Shown here: positions 11,961-23,149 of the stretch, piece by piece
Numbering within the stretch: position 1 is the stretch's first letter
Layout of the letters: every line of letters starts with the position of its first letter
NCBI RefSeq assembly: GCF_007565055.1
Contig: NC_044556.1
Span: forward strand, 136,933,808 to 136,997,807
Length of the DNA stretch: 64,000 nucleotides
Source of the DNA: Rhinopithecus roxellana
Taxonomy: Eukaryota > Chordata > Mammalia > Primates > Cercopithecidae
Direction: 5' to 3'
The notes under the pieces: model-generated
The model's database searches: none
What the model was told of the DNA's origin: nothing
Seen by the model: the letters and a program-made list of their open reading frames with translations, nothing else
Made by a program: the position numbers and the translations under genes

Positions 11961-12925
11961 CCTTCCCAGAGCTAAAAAACTTCCAATAAATCATTGCCCA
12001 TGCCTCAGTCACTGTGAGCAGGATTCTGAATGCCAGATTAGTCTAGAAAACATTTTGGAGTCTGGAATTTTGGAGTTGAGAACCCAGGGTGCCTGTGCCA
12101 CTGTATCCCTGGCTTGAGCACAGAGCCTGGTGGCTTCTGACGTGAGCATGCAAAAACTCAGTAAGCAGCAGGGCCCTACTATGGTACCATCCACCTCCCT
12201 GGCCAGGTACTGAAGATGGTGCCCCAAGGCAATGAATTCCACACAAATGGAAAGGACATCCCAGTGGAAGGGTCCTCACCCTGGGTGGAGCAAACCCTTG
12301 ACTCTTATCTCAGCCTGGGTGCCGTACCAGAGCCACCTACTGCACTGCTGCCATATTCTGGATTGTTCGTATAGTACTTCTAATTGATCTGAGCCCCTCA
12401 CTGCACTTTGAAACATCAGAGCATGGTTGCATTGCTGTTCTAAATTTTCCAATACAAGGATAAATCTCAGGATAATGGCGTCAGAAATGTATTTTTATGG
12501 TTAGAGAATATTCCATTTTATCTACTATTGAATTTTCAGAAATAACTTGCATTGAAAATAAAATTGTTGTTATCCTTTATTAAATTTTTAAGATGCCTTT
12601 CATTAAAAATAAGTAGTCCTTTCTAAACTTATAAGTAAAGTAACTCCTTGAGTAATTGATTTAATAATAGGCCACTTTTCAGAATTTCCTAGCCTGTATC
12701 CTATGCTTAAACATAACTTTATCTTTGTTATCTACTACTAGTAAAGCACCTTATAAGTAATTATCACTTGAGCCTCACACTTTCCTATAAAAAAGCAGGA
12801 TGGACATTATTTTTTCTTGTTTGAAAAACCAAGACATTGAAACTCATGAAATTTTTTGCATGTTCAAACAACCCACAATAATGGAGCCAAGACTACAATG
12901 TAGACTTCTGTTAGGTGTTGATAAA
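11961..12925. other. Non-coding stretch, nothing recognised
   Basis: There are open frames of 77-78 codons on the minus strand around 12009-12279. They overlap each other in different frames, have no domain, and look fortuitous. No repeat family was assigned. Confidence 0.45.
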
Positions 12926-12927
12926 AA

Positions 12928-13197
12928 TAAAATGGTTAGGATCTTGAATTCTGTAGTAAGAACAAAATGGGTTCAAATACTGCCCCCGTCATTTACTTGC
13001 TTTAGGGCACTGGACAAGCTATTTAATTCTTTCACTACTCAGTTTCTTTATCTATAAAATAGGGAAAGTAATAGTTTCTACCTCATAGTTTGGTTATACT
13101 AATTAAATAAATACCTATGTAAAGTACGTAATGCAGTGCCTGGTTTACAAGCCCCATATGCTTATGTGGCTCATTCAATAAATGATTGCTATTGTAA
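12928..13197 (+). repeat. MIR SINE, nearly full length
   Basis: Sense MIR from the tRNA-like head (ATGGTTAGGATCTTGAATTC ... GGGTTCAAATACTGCC) through CACTGGACAAGCTATTTAATTC, CTTTATCTATAAAATAGGG and TACCTCATAGTTTGGTTATAC to ATTCAATAAATGATTGC. The GGGTTCAAATA motif is the decayed B box of the ancestral tRNA promoter. Confidence 0.92.
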
Positions 13198-13229
13198 TCG
13201 GACTTGTCCTTCCTTTCTACTCTATAAAG

Positions 13230-13440
13230 GCAGCCTCAGCGAAGTGGCAAAATCCTGGCTTTGGAATCAGACAGATGATTTCTGATTTCTGCTTTATCAC
13301 ATGACCTTTGTATGACTAGCTTAACTGTAATCTCGTCCAGCTATAGTTTGGTCATCTGTAAAAGCTTAGGGGATGTTATAAAGATTAAAGTCCTGACTTA
13401 GAAAAAAAGAGATTTAATGAATGTTAAACGTCTTTCCTTC
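13230..13440 (+). repeat. MIR SINE
   Basis: A second sense MIR only about 30 bp after the previous one: TGGCTTTGGAATCAGACAG, ACATGACCTTTGTATGAC, GTCATCTGTAAAAGCTTAGG and TAAAGATTAAAGTCC. Confidence 0.85.
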
Positions 13441-13494
13441 CATCATGAATCTTCTTAAAAAAATTTGATTTACAAAGTACATATTTTTAAACTA

Positions 13495-13600
13495 TGTTCT
13501 TTGCCACTTGCTTATGTAAGCCATCTTATTCAACAGTGTATTACCAACACCTAGTAGAGTGGCTACATCTCATTAGGTGCCCAACAAATATGTACTTCAT
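13495..13600 (+). repeat. L2-type 3' end fragment
   Basis: Sense 3'-end phrases of L2 or a related CR1-like LINE: CCAACACCTAGTAGAGTGGC and TTAGGTGCCCAACAAATATG. Short and diverged. Confidence 0.5.
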
Positions 13601-13675
13601 GGAGAGAGAGGGAGAATTCTCTGCAGCTTACGATGGTCAGAGAAGACTTTATGAAAGAGATAAGACTTAAGTGAT

Positions 13676-13807
13676 GCTGGGCATTGTGGCTCACACCTGT
13701 AATCCCAGCACTTTGGGAGGCCAAGCCAGGCGGATCACTTGAGCCCAGGAGTTCAAGACCAGCCTGGGCAACATAGCGAGACCCTGTCTCAAAAAAAAAG
13801 AAAAGAA
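13676..13807 (+). mobile_element. FLAM: Free left Alu monomer (FLAM-type) with target duplication
   Basis: Only a left arm is present: GCTGGGCATTGTGGCTCAC to GCGAGACCCTGTCTC, followed directly by an A-rich tail. No linker or right arm exists. The direct repeat AAGACTTAAG at 13662-13671 and 13808-13817 brackets it. So it was inserted as a monomer and is not a dimer that later lost its right arm. Confidence 0.88.
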
Positions 13808-13817
13808 AAGACTTAAG

Positions 13818-14775
13818 GGAACTTTGAATAACATTTAGAACAGATGATCAATATATAAGAATAGAGAATGGTATTTAGGAGACCTGCTCATGACAAACAG
13901 CCCATAAAACCTAAACTTTCAATATGAGGAAGAATGATAGTACTTGTAGAAACTATAGTGATGATATTCTTTAAGTCTGACACAGGGAGTATTTGGAATT
14001 CTAAGGCAAGAATGATACATATTCTGGGAGGAGCTTGGGGAAAAGTGAGTATGGTGTAGTGTTTTTTAGAAATGGAAAAGACCAGTCAAAATAACCTTTT
14101 TTATCTCTTAAAAGTAGTAACAGAAAGACTCATTAGACTGTCTTCACAATTCTGGTTTTAATAAAATGTAATAAAATGAGTTTTCCCTTCATATATTTTC
14201 TGAAATTTGATTCTAACTTTCTTATAGACTGGAATCATTACATTAAATTGAATGATATTACACACATATACAAAAAGAAGCTTTGGAAATATTGTTACAA
14301 AACTGTCAGAAGATAATTTTTTTTAATAACAGGGAAAAAGTGCATAGGCATTAGTGCTTTCATTGATCTATATATTGCCACTGGGGTGTTAACACATTGG
14401 GCTCTTAGTTGAGGTGGTGGTGGAAAAAAGGCTGCAGAAATTTTATTGAGTTTTCTTCTCCACAGTGTTCCTTGACTACAGGTGAAAAGTTATCTCACTG
14501 CTTAGGGAAGGCTGTGTTTGGCAGGAGTTAAAAGTGCTAAGGACATGGAAACTATATATAACACCAGTGGTTTGTCAAGGGTGTGGGTCCAGGTGTCCTG
14601 ATTTTGAAATTTTCTTTTGAGGCTACCTCCTACTGAGTAGAACACAATGATTTCTTTCTTTCTGTAATATGCATGCTTGAACTGGAACAGGATAAGGTTG
14701 ATGTGAGAGCTTCAGATTACATTATGACTACTTGTTAAAAGGGCTTCACCTATTTATAAACTCTTTCACTTCCTT
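13818..14775. other. AT-rich non-coding stretch
   Basis: No gene, RNA or repeat family recognised. Confidence 0.5.
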
Positions 14776-16229
14776 ATTTCTTTTGTGAAAATCTCTTATT
14801 TCCATTCTCAGTGACTACACTCTGGAGCTTGTCATCATCTAGAACTGCAGTACATGACATCTTAAACTCAGTCATTCCACTCTCTGGCCATAATGTCTTT
14901 GTCGGTTACATCTTGCCTTACCTCAAAGGAACTTGTAATTCCAGAATCCTTTTCCTTCATTCTTACTTATCAGTTTTTCAGTAATTTCAATCTTCCTTTC
15001 CAGATGTTGTTCTCCTCTCACAAATAATCTAGATTCTAATCTATTGTCACAAATAACCTGCAAAACCTGAGACACGCTGAATCCAATGTTTCTATCACTT
15101 ATAAAGTGATAGATTGTTGTAGATAAGTGCCACTGGAGAAAATGTCGTGATCTCCCCGATAGAACTACCCCATGTTTATTTGTTTTGATTTTAAATCTCT
15201 AACCACAGCAGTAGTCTGCAATTCTGCCCAGAATTTCTTCATATTTCCTGATCAGCTCACTCTCTCCTTCTCCAGAGCTATTATCTTAGAGTTTTTACAA
15301 AGTAAGCTTCTGTCCAATGCCTCCTCAACTTCCCTCTTATTCTTAGAATACCTTCCTACTTAATTCTCAGAGAAAATGTAAGCCATCGAAAAAGAGCCTC
15401 TCAACATCTGTCTCTAAATCTAAAGACTCACTTGCATCCATACTCACTTTTCTCTTCTTTCCTCTCTTAAAAGAAGCAATATCTTTCCTCCTAAACCTCT
15501 CTACCTGAACTCTCTGTATTTCTATCCACTTGACCTCTCAAGGACATTGTCTATTAATGATCCTGACTCTCTCAAATTCATTCTATATTTGCTCCTTCTT
15601 ATGAGCATTAAGCTTGCTTAAATCTCTCCTTTCTTAAAATCAAAAACATCCCTTGACTCCGTATTTGCCTACATTTATTCTCATGTATCTTCTCCATTAA
15701 AGTCAACCTTTTGTATGAGTTATCAACTCTCACTTCCCAACCTTCCTTTACTCTTTATATTTTTCTATATGTCTATTTTTCTATATGTTTACACATCTAT
15801 TATTCTCACTAAGGGTTACACTGACTTCTTGTGATTAAATTCAATGGATAATTGTTATTCCTTATAGCTCTCTGTAATATTTAATGTTGTTCCTCTGTTC
15901 CTTTATCCGTAAACGTTTCTTTTCTTGGTGGCTGTAACTCTATATTCTTTTGTTTCATTTCTCCATTTTTCCTTGCTAACTCTTCTCACCCAATCTTTTT
16001 TTGCTAGCTTATCTTCCTTTGCTCATTTCTTAAACGTTGATGTTTCTATGAGCTTTATTTTTAGCCTTGTCTTTGTTACATATAAGATCTTGGTCGATCT
16101 AATTAGGTTCCATGGCTTAATTTTATACCTATGTGCTGATAACTCTTAAATCTTATCTCCATTCCAGTGCCTCTTCTGAATGTTGATTCACATATGTAGT
16201 TCTTCTTGGGGTTCCCACAGGTCTATGTC

Positions 16230-16644
16230 TATTTTTGCTTGCTCAGGCTGCCATAACAAAATACCATAGACTAGGTGGCTTGCACAAAAGAAATTTATTT
16301 TCTCACAATTACGGAGGCTAGAAGTTTGAAATCAGAGTGTCAGCATGATTGGGTTCAGGTGAGACCTCCCTTCCTAGCTTGCAGATAGCTGCCTTCTCAT
16401 TGTGTCCTCACATGACAAATCTCTCTACTCTCTCTCTCTCTCCCTCTCCCCGGCCCCTTACTCTCTCTCTCTCTCTCTCTCTCTCTTCTTATAAGGCCAT
16501 AGACCTGTTGAATTAGTGTCCCACCCTTATGATCTCCTTTAACCTTAACTACTTCCATAAAGGCCCTATCTTAGGATACAGTCACTTTGGGGGGTTAGGG
16601 ATTTAATATATGAATTTGGAGAGAACGTAATTCAGCCCATAGCA
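16230..16644 (-). mobile_element. MLT1: Solo MLT1-type MaLR LTR inserted in L2
   Basis: Antisense MaLR LTR: GCTCAGGCTGCCATAACAAAATACC at its left end (shown in part), TTATTTTCTCACAATTACGGAGG, GCAGATAGCTGCCTTCTC, TCTTCTTATAAGGCC, and AATTCAGCCCATAGCA at its right end. The 5-bp repeat ATGTC at 16225-16229 and 16645-16649 flanks it exactly, as expected for ERVL-MaLR integration. L2 sequence continues on both sides. The internal CT tract has expanded. Confidence 0.92.
16427..16487. repeat. (CT)n microsatellite inside the MLT1 LTR
   Basis: Interrupted CT dinucleotide runs with a CCCCGGCCCC interruption near 16448-16457. They lie where the MLT1 LTR is normally pyrimidine-rich, and probably expanded after insertion. 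Confidence 0.9.
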
Positions 16645-16704
16645 ATGTCCACGATTGAACTCATTAGATCTACACTAAAACCAGCTCAATTTTCTGTGTT
16701 CCCA

Positions 16705-16940
16705 AATTTCAGAGAATAGCACCAAAGTAGTGGTGAAGAAAACAAATCTTTCTGGACTAAAATCCAGGCTCTTATTACTAATAATTTACCCTTAGGCCTC
16801 AGTTATTTCACCTGTAAGTGGGCTTAGTAATCTATCTTATAGAAATATTGTTAAGATTAAATGAGTTGATTTAATTCTTTAGTGCCAGATGTGCTTTTTA
16901 AAACACTACTTGTAAACATCAACTACTACTATTGCATCCA
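16705..16940 (+). repeat. MIR SINE nested in the L2
   Basis: Sense MIR: TTTACCCTTAGGCCTCAGTTATTTC, CACCTGTAAGTGGGCTTAG, TATTGTTAAGATTAAATGAG, ATGTGCTTTTTAAAACAC. L2 phrases precede (before 16700) and follow (from about 16940), so the MIR landed in the L2. Confidence 0.8.
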
Positions 16941-17138
16941 CCTAATTAGTTAAGAAAAACACCTGCAAGTCACCCTTGAACTTTACCTCTCACACCTTTG
17001 TAGGATTTATTTAATTTCCAGGTTCAGTAGTTTCTGTTTCTTTAACATTCTGGAACTGATTCACACTCTCTATTCTTTTTCTTATCACCCAGGGTCAGGC
17101 CAATAACTATTACTTTTTTGGCTTATGAAAATAACACA

Positions 17139-17471
17139 GTAGACCAGACGTGTTGACTGACACCTGTAATCCCAGCACTTTGGGAGGTCGAGGCAGGTGG
17201 ATCACCTGAGGTCAGGAATTTGAGACCAGCCTGGCCAACATCGTGAAGCCCCATCTCTACTAAAAATACAACAATTAACTGGGCCTGATGGTGCGTACCT
17301 GTAGCCCCAGCTACTCGAGAGGCTGAGGCGGGGAATCACTTGAACCTGGGAGTTGAAGGCTGCAGTGAGCTGAGATCGTGTCACTGCACTCCAGCCTGAG
17401 TGACAGAGCAAGACTGTGTCAAAAAAAAAAAAAAAAAGAAAAAAGAAAAAAGAAAATGAAAGAAAGAAAAA
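17139..17471 (+). mobile_element. AluS: AluS with 12-bp target duplication, nested in the L2
   Basis: Complete Alu with S-type bases (ATCACCTGAGGTCAGGAATTTG, CCAGCCTGGCCAACAT) and a long tail of AAAAG-type units. The duplication GAAAATAACACA lies at 17127-17138 and 17472-17483. The host L2 continues at 17484 (TCAACTAGTCTTTCTTGC). Confidence 0.95.
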
Positions 17472-17770
17472 GAAAATAACACATCAACTAGTCTTTCTTG
17501 CTGAATTATTTCCAAACTCTTTTCTCACCGCATCCAGAGAGGTTTTCTAGAAATGCAAATCTTTTCATGTCTGTTTCCTGCCTGAATCCATTAGATGGCT
17601 TCCCAAAAATACTTATAACTAGCAACAAGGCTTCTTCACGCTATTTCCACGCCTAATTGCATATCTTCATTTCTCCTCACTTACCAATTTTCACTCAATG
17701 CTGTAGCCACATCAGCTACTTTATGTACTTTAAAACACTGCTTCCCAAGAACCTCTTTTACTTCACAATA

Positions 17771-18111
17771 CACGGAAAATGAGAATACACTGATGGCACA
17801 CTGGGGTTAACCAGTAAATTTGGTGGTGTCTAGAGCCAATTGGACTAAGATCTCACCTACTCCCCAAGGATAAAAGAATCATATTTAAACATGCCTGTAA
17901 CTCATTCACAACACAGCAACATAACTAGGGAACATTAGTTTGTCAGCTCTAGCATACCCTGTGTTTTCAATTGCAGATCACCATGACTAGTGCTATGAAT
18001 TTCAGTATCTCCTTCTAAATTCATCGTAACCACTACCAAAACTCCTCTAAAGAGCAAGCTAGTCATTCAAACCCCAGTTTAGAAATCATTTCCTCTAGAA
18101 GCCTTCATATA

Positions 18112-18112
<1 letters not shown>
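17771..18112. other. Non-coding stretch between L2 and Alu
   Basis: The middle part, 17770-18050, has no recognised identity. The last 60 bases may be L2 again. Confidence 0.4.
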
Positions 18113-18113
<1 letters not shown>

Positions 18114-18152
<39 letters not shown>

Positions 18153-18569
18153 AGACAGAGTTTCGCTCTGTCACCCAGTGTGGAGTGCAATGGCGCAATC
18201 TTGGCTCACTGCAACCTCTGCCTCCTGGGTTCAAATGATTCTCCTGCCTCAGCCTCCCAAGTAGCTGGGATTACAGGCATGTACTACCATACCAGGTTAA
18301 TTTTTGTATTTTTAGTACAGACAGGGTTTCACCATGTTGGCCAGGTTGGTCTCAAACTCCTGACTTCAAGTGATCCACCCACCTTGGCCTCCCAAAGTGC
18401 TGGGAGTACAGGCGCACACCACAGCACCTGGCTAATTTTAGTATTTTTAGTAAAGACAGGGTTTCACCATGTTGGTCAGACTGGTCTCAAACTCCTGACC
18501 TCAAGTGATCCCCCGGCCTTGACCTCCCAAAGTGCTGGGATTACAGGTGTGAGCCACCATGCCCAGCCT
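18114..18569 (-). mobile_element. AluS: Three-armed (trimeric) Alu with 38-T tract
   Basis: Antisense Alu beginning with 38 T residues (18114-18151). After the right arm it carries two successive copies of a 135-bp unit, 18298-18432 and 18433-18567. Each reads TAATTTT...GTATTTTTAGTA, ACAGGGTTTCACCATGTTGG, CTCAAACTCCTGAC and CTCCCAAAGTGCTGGGA. The first copy ends in right-arm-like bases (GCGCACACCACAGCACCTGGC), the second in the normal left-arm start. A 171-codon frame runs through it by chance. The total is about 135 bp longer than a standard Alu. Confidence 0.92.
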
Positions 18570-18665
18570 CACCTATCTTTTGTGTTTGGGTCAGATATTT
18601 TTCTTGTGCTCCATATTGCAGCCTGTAATTCTCCTTTTATAGCTTATATAAAAACATGCTCCTGA

Positions 18666-18986
18666 CTGGGCATGGTGGCTCACTCCTGTAATCCCAGCTA
18701 CTTGGGAGGCCAAGGCGGGCAGATCACCTGAGGTCAGGAGCTCGAGACCAGACTGACCAACGTGGTGAAACCCCATCTCTACTAAAAATACAAAAAAAAA
18801 AAAAAAAAAAAAATTAGACAGACGTGGTGGCGGGCACCTGTAATTCCAGCTACTCAGGAGGCTGAGGCAGGAGAATCACTTGAACCCTGAAGGTGGAGGT
18901 TGCAGTGAGCCCGGACAGTGACATTGCACTCCAGCCTGGGCAACAAAAATGAAATGAAACTCCATCTCGAAAAAAAAAAAAAAAAA
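18666..18986 (+). mobile_element. AluS: AluS with expanded middle poly(A)
   Basis: Complete Alu bracketed by ATGCTCCTGA at 18656-18665 and 18987-18996. The A-rich linker after ACTAAAAATAC is stretched to about 21 A residues (18792-18812). It lies head-on with the three-armed Alu about 100 bp upstream, giving a strong inverted Alu pair. Confidence 0.95.
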
Positions 18987-18996
18987 ATGCTCCTGA

Positions 18997-20190
18997 GGAA
19001 CTTTTCAGATACATTGACAATACAATTATAAGTAAATACATAGGATCCAGTAAGAACATAGAAAAACATGCAAAGTGATAAGGATGCAATACCAATATAA
19101 AACTAACACTCCATAGTGCCTAAAAGTTCTTACCAAATATTGTCACTTCCTATGTTTAATTAGGTAGATTTTTCATTGGTATAATAAAAATAAACACTTT
19201 TTAGATAGTAAACCAACTCCTCTTTTAGCTAATGTAGTTGCCTGTCTTAGGTACTAATATAAACTAGCAAACTAATTGCTTTCCTCAATTAAGGAAGATG
19301 TAGCTTTGGGTATGATGGGATTTTGGCAGTAGCACTGGAATAAATCTAAATAAATGGTTAGATATTTACATTGTTTTTTTTTTTAAATATTTTAATGCAC
19401 CCAAGCATCAGAATCTCCCATATACCAATGTAAATTTTCCCATATCTTCTAGAAACAAATGTGCTTTAAATGCATGATTAATTTACCCTTTTAGAGTCTT
19501 GACTTAATTGTGTTTCAAATTGTGTAAAAAAAAATTGAGAATTAACTTGACATTTTAACATCTCAATTCTTGGAAATAGCATTGGTTCTATTAATTCAAA
19601 GTGCTTTTTAAAGATAAATCCAGTTTACTTAACATTTAGCCTAAATTCTGTTTCATCTTCAAGACTGATACTATATACATAGCATAAATTAATCCCTTAT
19701 TCTTCATTTAAGCTAATTTATCTAATTTTGAATTGTGACCTATCTTTAAACAACATTTTTACACAAGAGGGACATATCAGATACGAGAAAAGTGGTCAGG
19801 AATTTAGGATTGTAAAGTAAATCCTTCAAAACAGGAAATTTGGGGGGTTTCCAAATTTTGAGTTGCTAATACAATTCAAAACCATATTATTAACTGACCT
19901 ATTCATTATGAAAATAATGTCAAAGGGAAATTTAGGAAAATCTGTTAGTTAAGAGATTAAAACCAGCTGACTATTTAGCAAAGTAGCTTTGAAATCTATT
20001 GTTATAACAGGAGTTTGGTTTGTTTTTCCTGGAAGAAGAGGAGGTTGACCAAATAATATTCTGGGGCTCTCCCAAAGTTGTACTCTTACCCTTCTTCATC
20101 TCTCTTTGCATTCTTTTCTGTCAGCTTGTCCCCCTTTCCTCTGTATTTTCCTATGTTTTGACTCTTGCCCCTTAATTGCTGACATGTCCA
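18997..20190. other. AT-rich non-coding stretch
   Basis: No repeat family, RNA gene or supported coding exon was recognised. Confidence 0.5.
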
Positions 20191-20199
20191 AATGAACCA

Positions 20200-20530
20200 A
20201 TCATCAAGATGAAAAACCAAACCAAACCAAAAAGACCCTTGGCCCTATCTCCTCCTCTGGCCACAAGTGTATTTCTCTTTTCTTTTTCTCAGTCAGACTT
20301 ATTTAGATGGCCACATTTTTCTGTCTTCTATATTTCCTCAACTTCTTTTTTATTCTTCCATATGTTACAGTCTGTTTTCCACCCGTCTTCCAGTTGAAAC
20401 TGTTCAGTAACATAACTGAGAACCTTTTTATTAATATATGTAGGTAATTCATCTCAAAATTCTTTGTGCTTCCAGCAGTACCTAGTACTTCTGATATCAT
20501 CTCTACTTCTTGACCCTCGCTGTCCTTGAA
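20200..20530 (+). repeat. L2 LINE fragment
   Basis: Sense L2 traces in the RT region: CAGTTGAAACTGTTCAGTAAC, AACTGAGAACCTTTTTATTA, TGATATCATCTCTACTTCTTGAC. Strongly diverged. Confidence 0.45.
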
Positions 20531-20737
20531 ATGGTAAAACTGAAGCAATGTCTCTGTATTCAGGCCCATCCAGGAATGGCGGGAGAAACAGTTGCTGGCA
20601 AAATAGAACATTCCAATGGACTAAGGATTGCAGGATGGTCTGTCCTTAGGACAGCAGTAGCTACTGCTCATTCTCAGATTAATCTCAAGTTCTCAAAGGA
20701 GATAACCAAGAATAAGAGGGAAAGAGAGCCTGGCTGA

Positions 20738-20763
20738 TGAAAACAAACAAACAAACAAAAAAC
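20738..20763 (+). repeat. (AAAC)n short repeat
   Basis: About five AAAC units ending in an A run. Confidence 0.85.
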
Positions 20764-20979
20764 AGAAAATCTAACAACTGCTTATAATTTATGAGGTCAT
20801 TCTCTGTTCTATTAGACTGGAGCCAATAGTATGCTCACACGACAATAGAATGCCACTTGGCAATGACACAAGCCCATATGGTAGCTGTCAGAAAGTCATG
20901 GAAATCAGATATGACCCAAGATATTTGAATTATCTTCCTTAGTAAATTTATTCCCACTGCCAAAAACCTCCTTCTGCCT

Positions 20980-21360
20980 AAGCCCACGTTATTTCTGATT
21001 TCTCATTTAAGTCTTCGCTGTGAGTTGGAGAGTTTACTTTGCACTTGAAACTGATTTACTGATTACAAACGATTTCTCCTATTGCTCTTTCACACTCTTA
21101 TTTATTCTAACTTTCCCTTAATTATTATTGATTTTTCTGCTCACTTGTATTTTCCTTAGAGTCCCACTATCTTTATCCTCTTCCTTTCTTACTTTTATTG
21201 GTCAATCCAGATGAGCACATTCTATTTATACTAAATCTGTGTATTCATTCCAGGCCTGTCTTCCAAACTGCAGACCCATATAGTTTAGCTCACTGAACTA
21301 TTGAGCATTTCCATATTCCGATAGACCCTTCAAGCAAACATGGCCAAAAGAGATTTCCTG
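20980..21360 (+). repeat. L2 LINE fragment
   Basis: Sense L2: CAGGCCTGTCTTCCAAACTGC, then CACTGAACTATTGAGCATTTCC, then AAGCAAACATGGCCAAAAGAG. These match the L2 order for the region encoding the end of the RT domain. It could be the continuation of the 20200-20530 piece with about 450 bp inserted between. Confidence 0.6.
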
Positions 21361-23145
21361 TACTTCTGTTTCTGATGACATAGCAGACTAGTCTAATAGG
21401 GAGCCTTTCCCATTGCCAAAAACATTAAACATAATAATAAATTTGTCATAGAATATAAAAATATATTCACATATACTTATATGCATATGGACATGTATGT
21501 ACATATGTGCACAACTGTGGCCAAAATGATTTTTTTAAAAGTGCCAGAAATGAAGAGGGCAGTTAAAGTTGGTAGTAACAAGTGTATGTCTCCTCCCTCT
21601 GGCTTCAGATGCTCTTGAGCCTGAATATTTGCTTTAATGTCTAAGTGGTTGTGGTTTTCATGTCTATGTGAAGAAAGCAGACATGGCTTGGGCATGCAGA
21701 AGGCAAGCAGTTAAAATTGAGATGCCCGCAGGGAAGCAGATCATCAAAAAGTCCAATTCCTCAATGAGGGAGAGATAAAGCCCTGAATGGAGAAAAAACA
21801 AACAAACATGGGAAATCAATACTTGAAGGCTCTGCCTTCATATTTATGGAACACAAATTGTGCAGTAAAACCTTAGCTGTATAAAACAAGTAAAAACTGG
21901 TTCTAGAACAATCAATCAGGAAAAGATTGCAACATTTAAAAACTTGGGGTATGTCGGACTCCTTAGAAAAAAAAAATCCGTTCTGAAGATGATTTCACAA
22001 TAAAAGACACAAACCACAGATTGGTGGCTCAGGATTCAAGCTTCATCTATCTTAGAACACTGCCGTCTTGGAGCCCTTTCTTCCAACCTTGTAGAGAGGA
22101 GCAAGAATGGAGAAAGTATACCTGCTCTTAGTTGCCACAGACTGGGAGTGACACATAACCTTCACTCACATTTCACTGGTGATAATTAATCAAATGACTC
22201 CACCTGCACCTATGGGGTTGAATAATTTGGTCTATCAGCATACTCAAAAGAGTGTAACAGCTTAGTGAACATATAGCAATTATCTCTGCCATATTGTCCT
22301 GTCAAATCAACCAGTAAGAGTTATCAATTCTGCCTCAGATATCATTGACTAATCCAGCTTCTTTTCCTTCCCAATGTATCCATATTTGTCTAGGCTGTCA
22401 TCATCTTGAAATACTCAACAGCATCCTGATTTGTTTTCCTATCCCCTGTTTCTTCCTACTACTGTTAGAATCTTCTGATTGTAAATGACACTAGCTATGG
22501 CTAACAGGATTTCATCTTATGGACTCCAAAAGGAATCATGAAGTTAGCTCAGAAAAGGCCTGGAAAAAGAAATACATGAATATCAGGACTGCAGCCAATT
22601 ATCAAGTTTTGACCTTTGTCTTATTTGGTCTCTCTTCAAGAGAACTTTTCTTTCTCCTAATCCTCATTGGTGTTTCCCATTTTTATGTTGCAATATAGTA
22701 TTCAGCTGTTTTTCTATATCTTCTTTCTACAAGGGCAAGAACTACAGTAAATTTTCAACTACTTTATATGTCCTACAGATCTAATGTGAAATCTTACACC
22801 ATCTAAGCTGAGTGAGTACTCTACAATTATTCAACAAATCTATAAATGGTCAAAGAGTATTATGACATTTTATTCTACTGTGAGCATATTGGTAACAATC
22901 TCTAACCTAGAGAGTTCTTATCCTGGAGCAGTCTGGTGTGTCTTTCATTGTTCTAAAAGCTATCTCATGATATCTAAGTCTCTAAGCAGAGGGAAAGATT
23001 GATCCTTCATTTTCTTGACTTAGTGCTTGACAACCTACCTTATCTGGTTGTGGCACCATAAATAGCCTACATTATGTCCAATGTTTGATTCCATAGGAAA
23101 GCTTTGTGTCCTTGCCATTCTGTAGCTCTCTGTAACTCAGTTTGC
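21361..23145. other. Non-coding stretch, unassigned
   Basis: No gene is supported. A frame of 72 codons at 21477-21695 (minus) has no domain. The stretch 22465-22740 resembles other dispersed repeat copies (TGTAAATGACACTAGCTATGG) but remains unassigned. Confidence 0.4.
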
Positions 23146-23149
23146 AAGG

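Larger units (their letters stand above)
14780..17770 (+). repeat. Long L2 LINE, reverse-transcriptase region to 3' part, with three nested insertions
   Basis: The pyrimidine-rich L2 coding strand is followed over about 2 kb of L2 sequence. Landmarks are AAATCAAAAACATCCCTTGAC (about 15640), CCATGGCTTAATTTTATACC then ATGTGCTGATAACTC (about 16110), AGTCACCCTTGAACTTTACC (about 16970) and TCTCCTCACTTACC (about 17670). Each lies in consensus order on successive sides of an MLT1 LTR, a MIR and an AluS. The 5' part (14780-15450) is a weaker match. A trace may continue to about 18110 (TTTCCTCTAGAAGCCTTCATA). No frame is open. Confidence 0.8.

Noticed and set aside
12928..13000. tRNA-like box B (GGGTTCAAATA)
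   Set aside because: Part of the tRNA-derived head of a MIR. No cloverleaf can be formed, so it is not a tRNA gene.
18150..18665. 171-codon open reading frame, the longest in the window
   Set aside because: It lies in the antisense of a three-armed Alu. The repeated peptide pattern is the known translation of Alu antisense, with no start context or domain.
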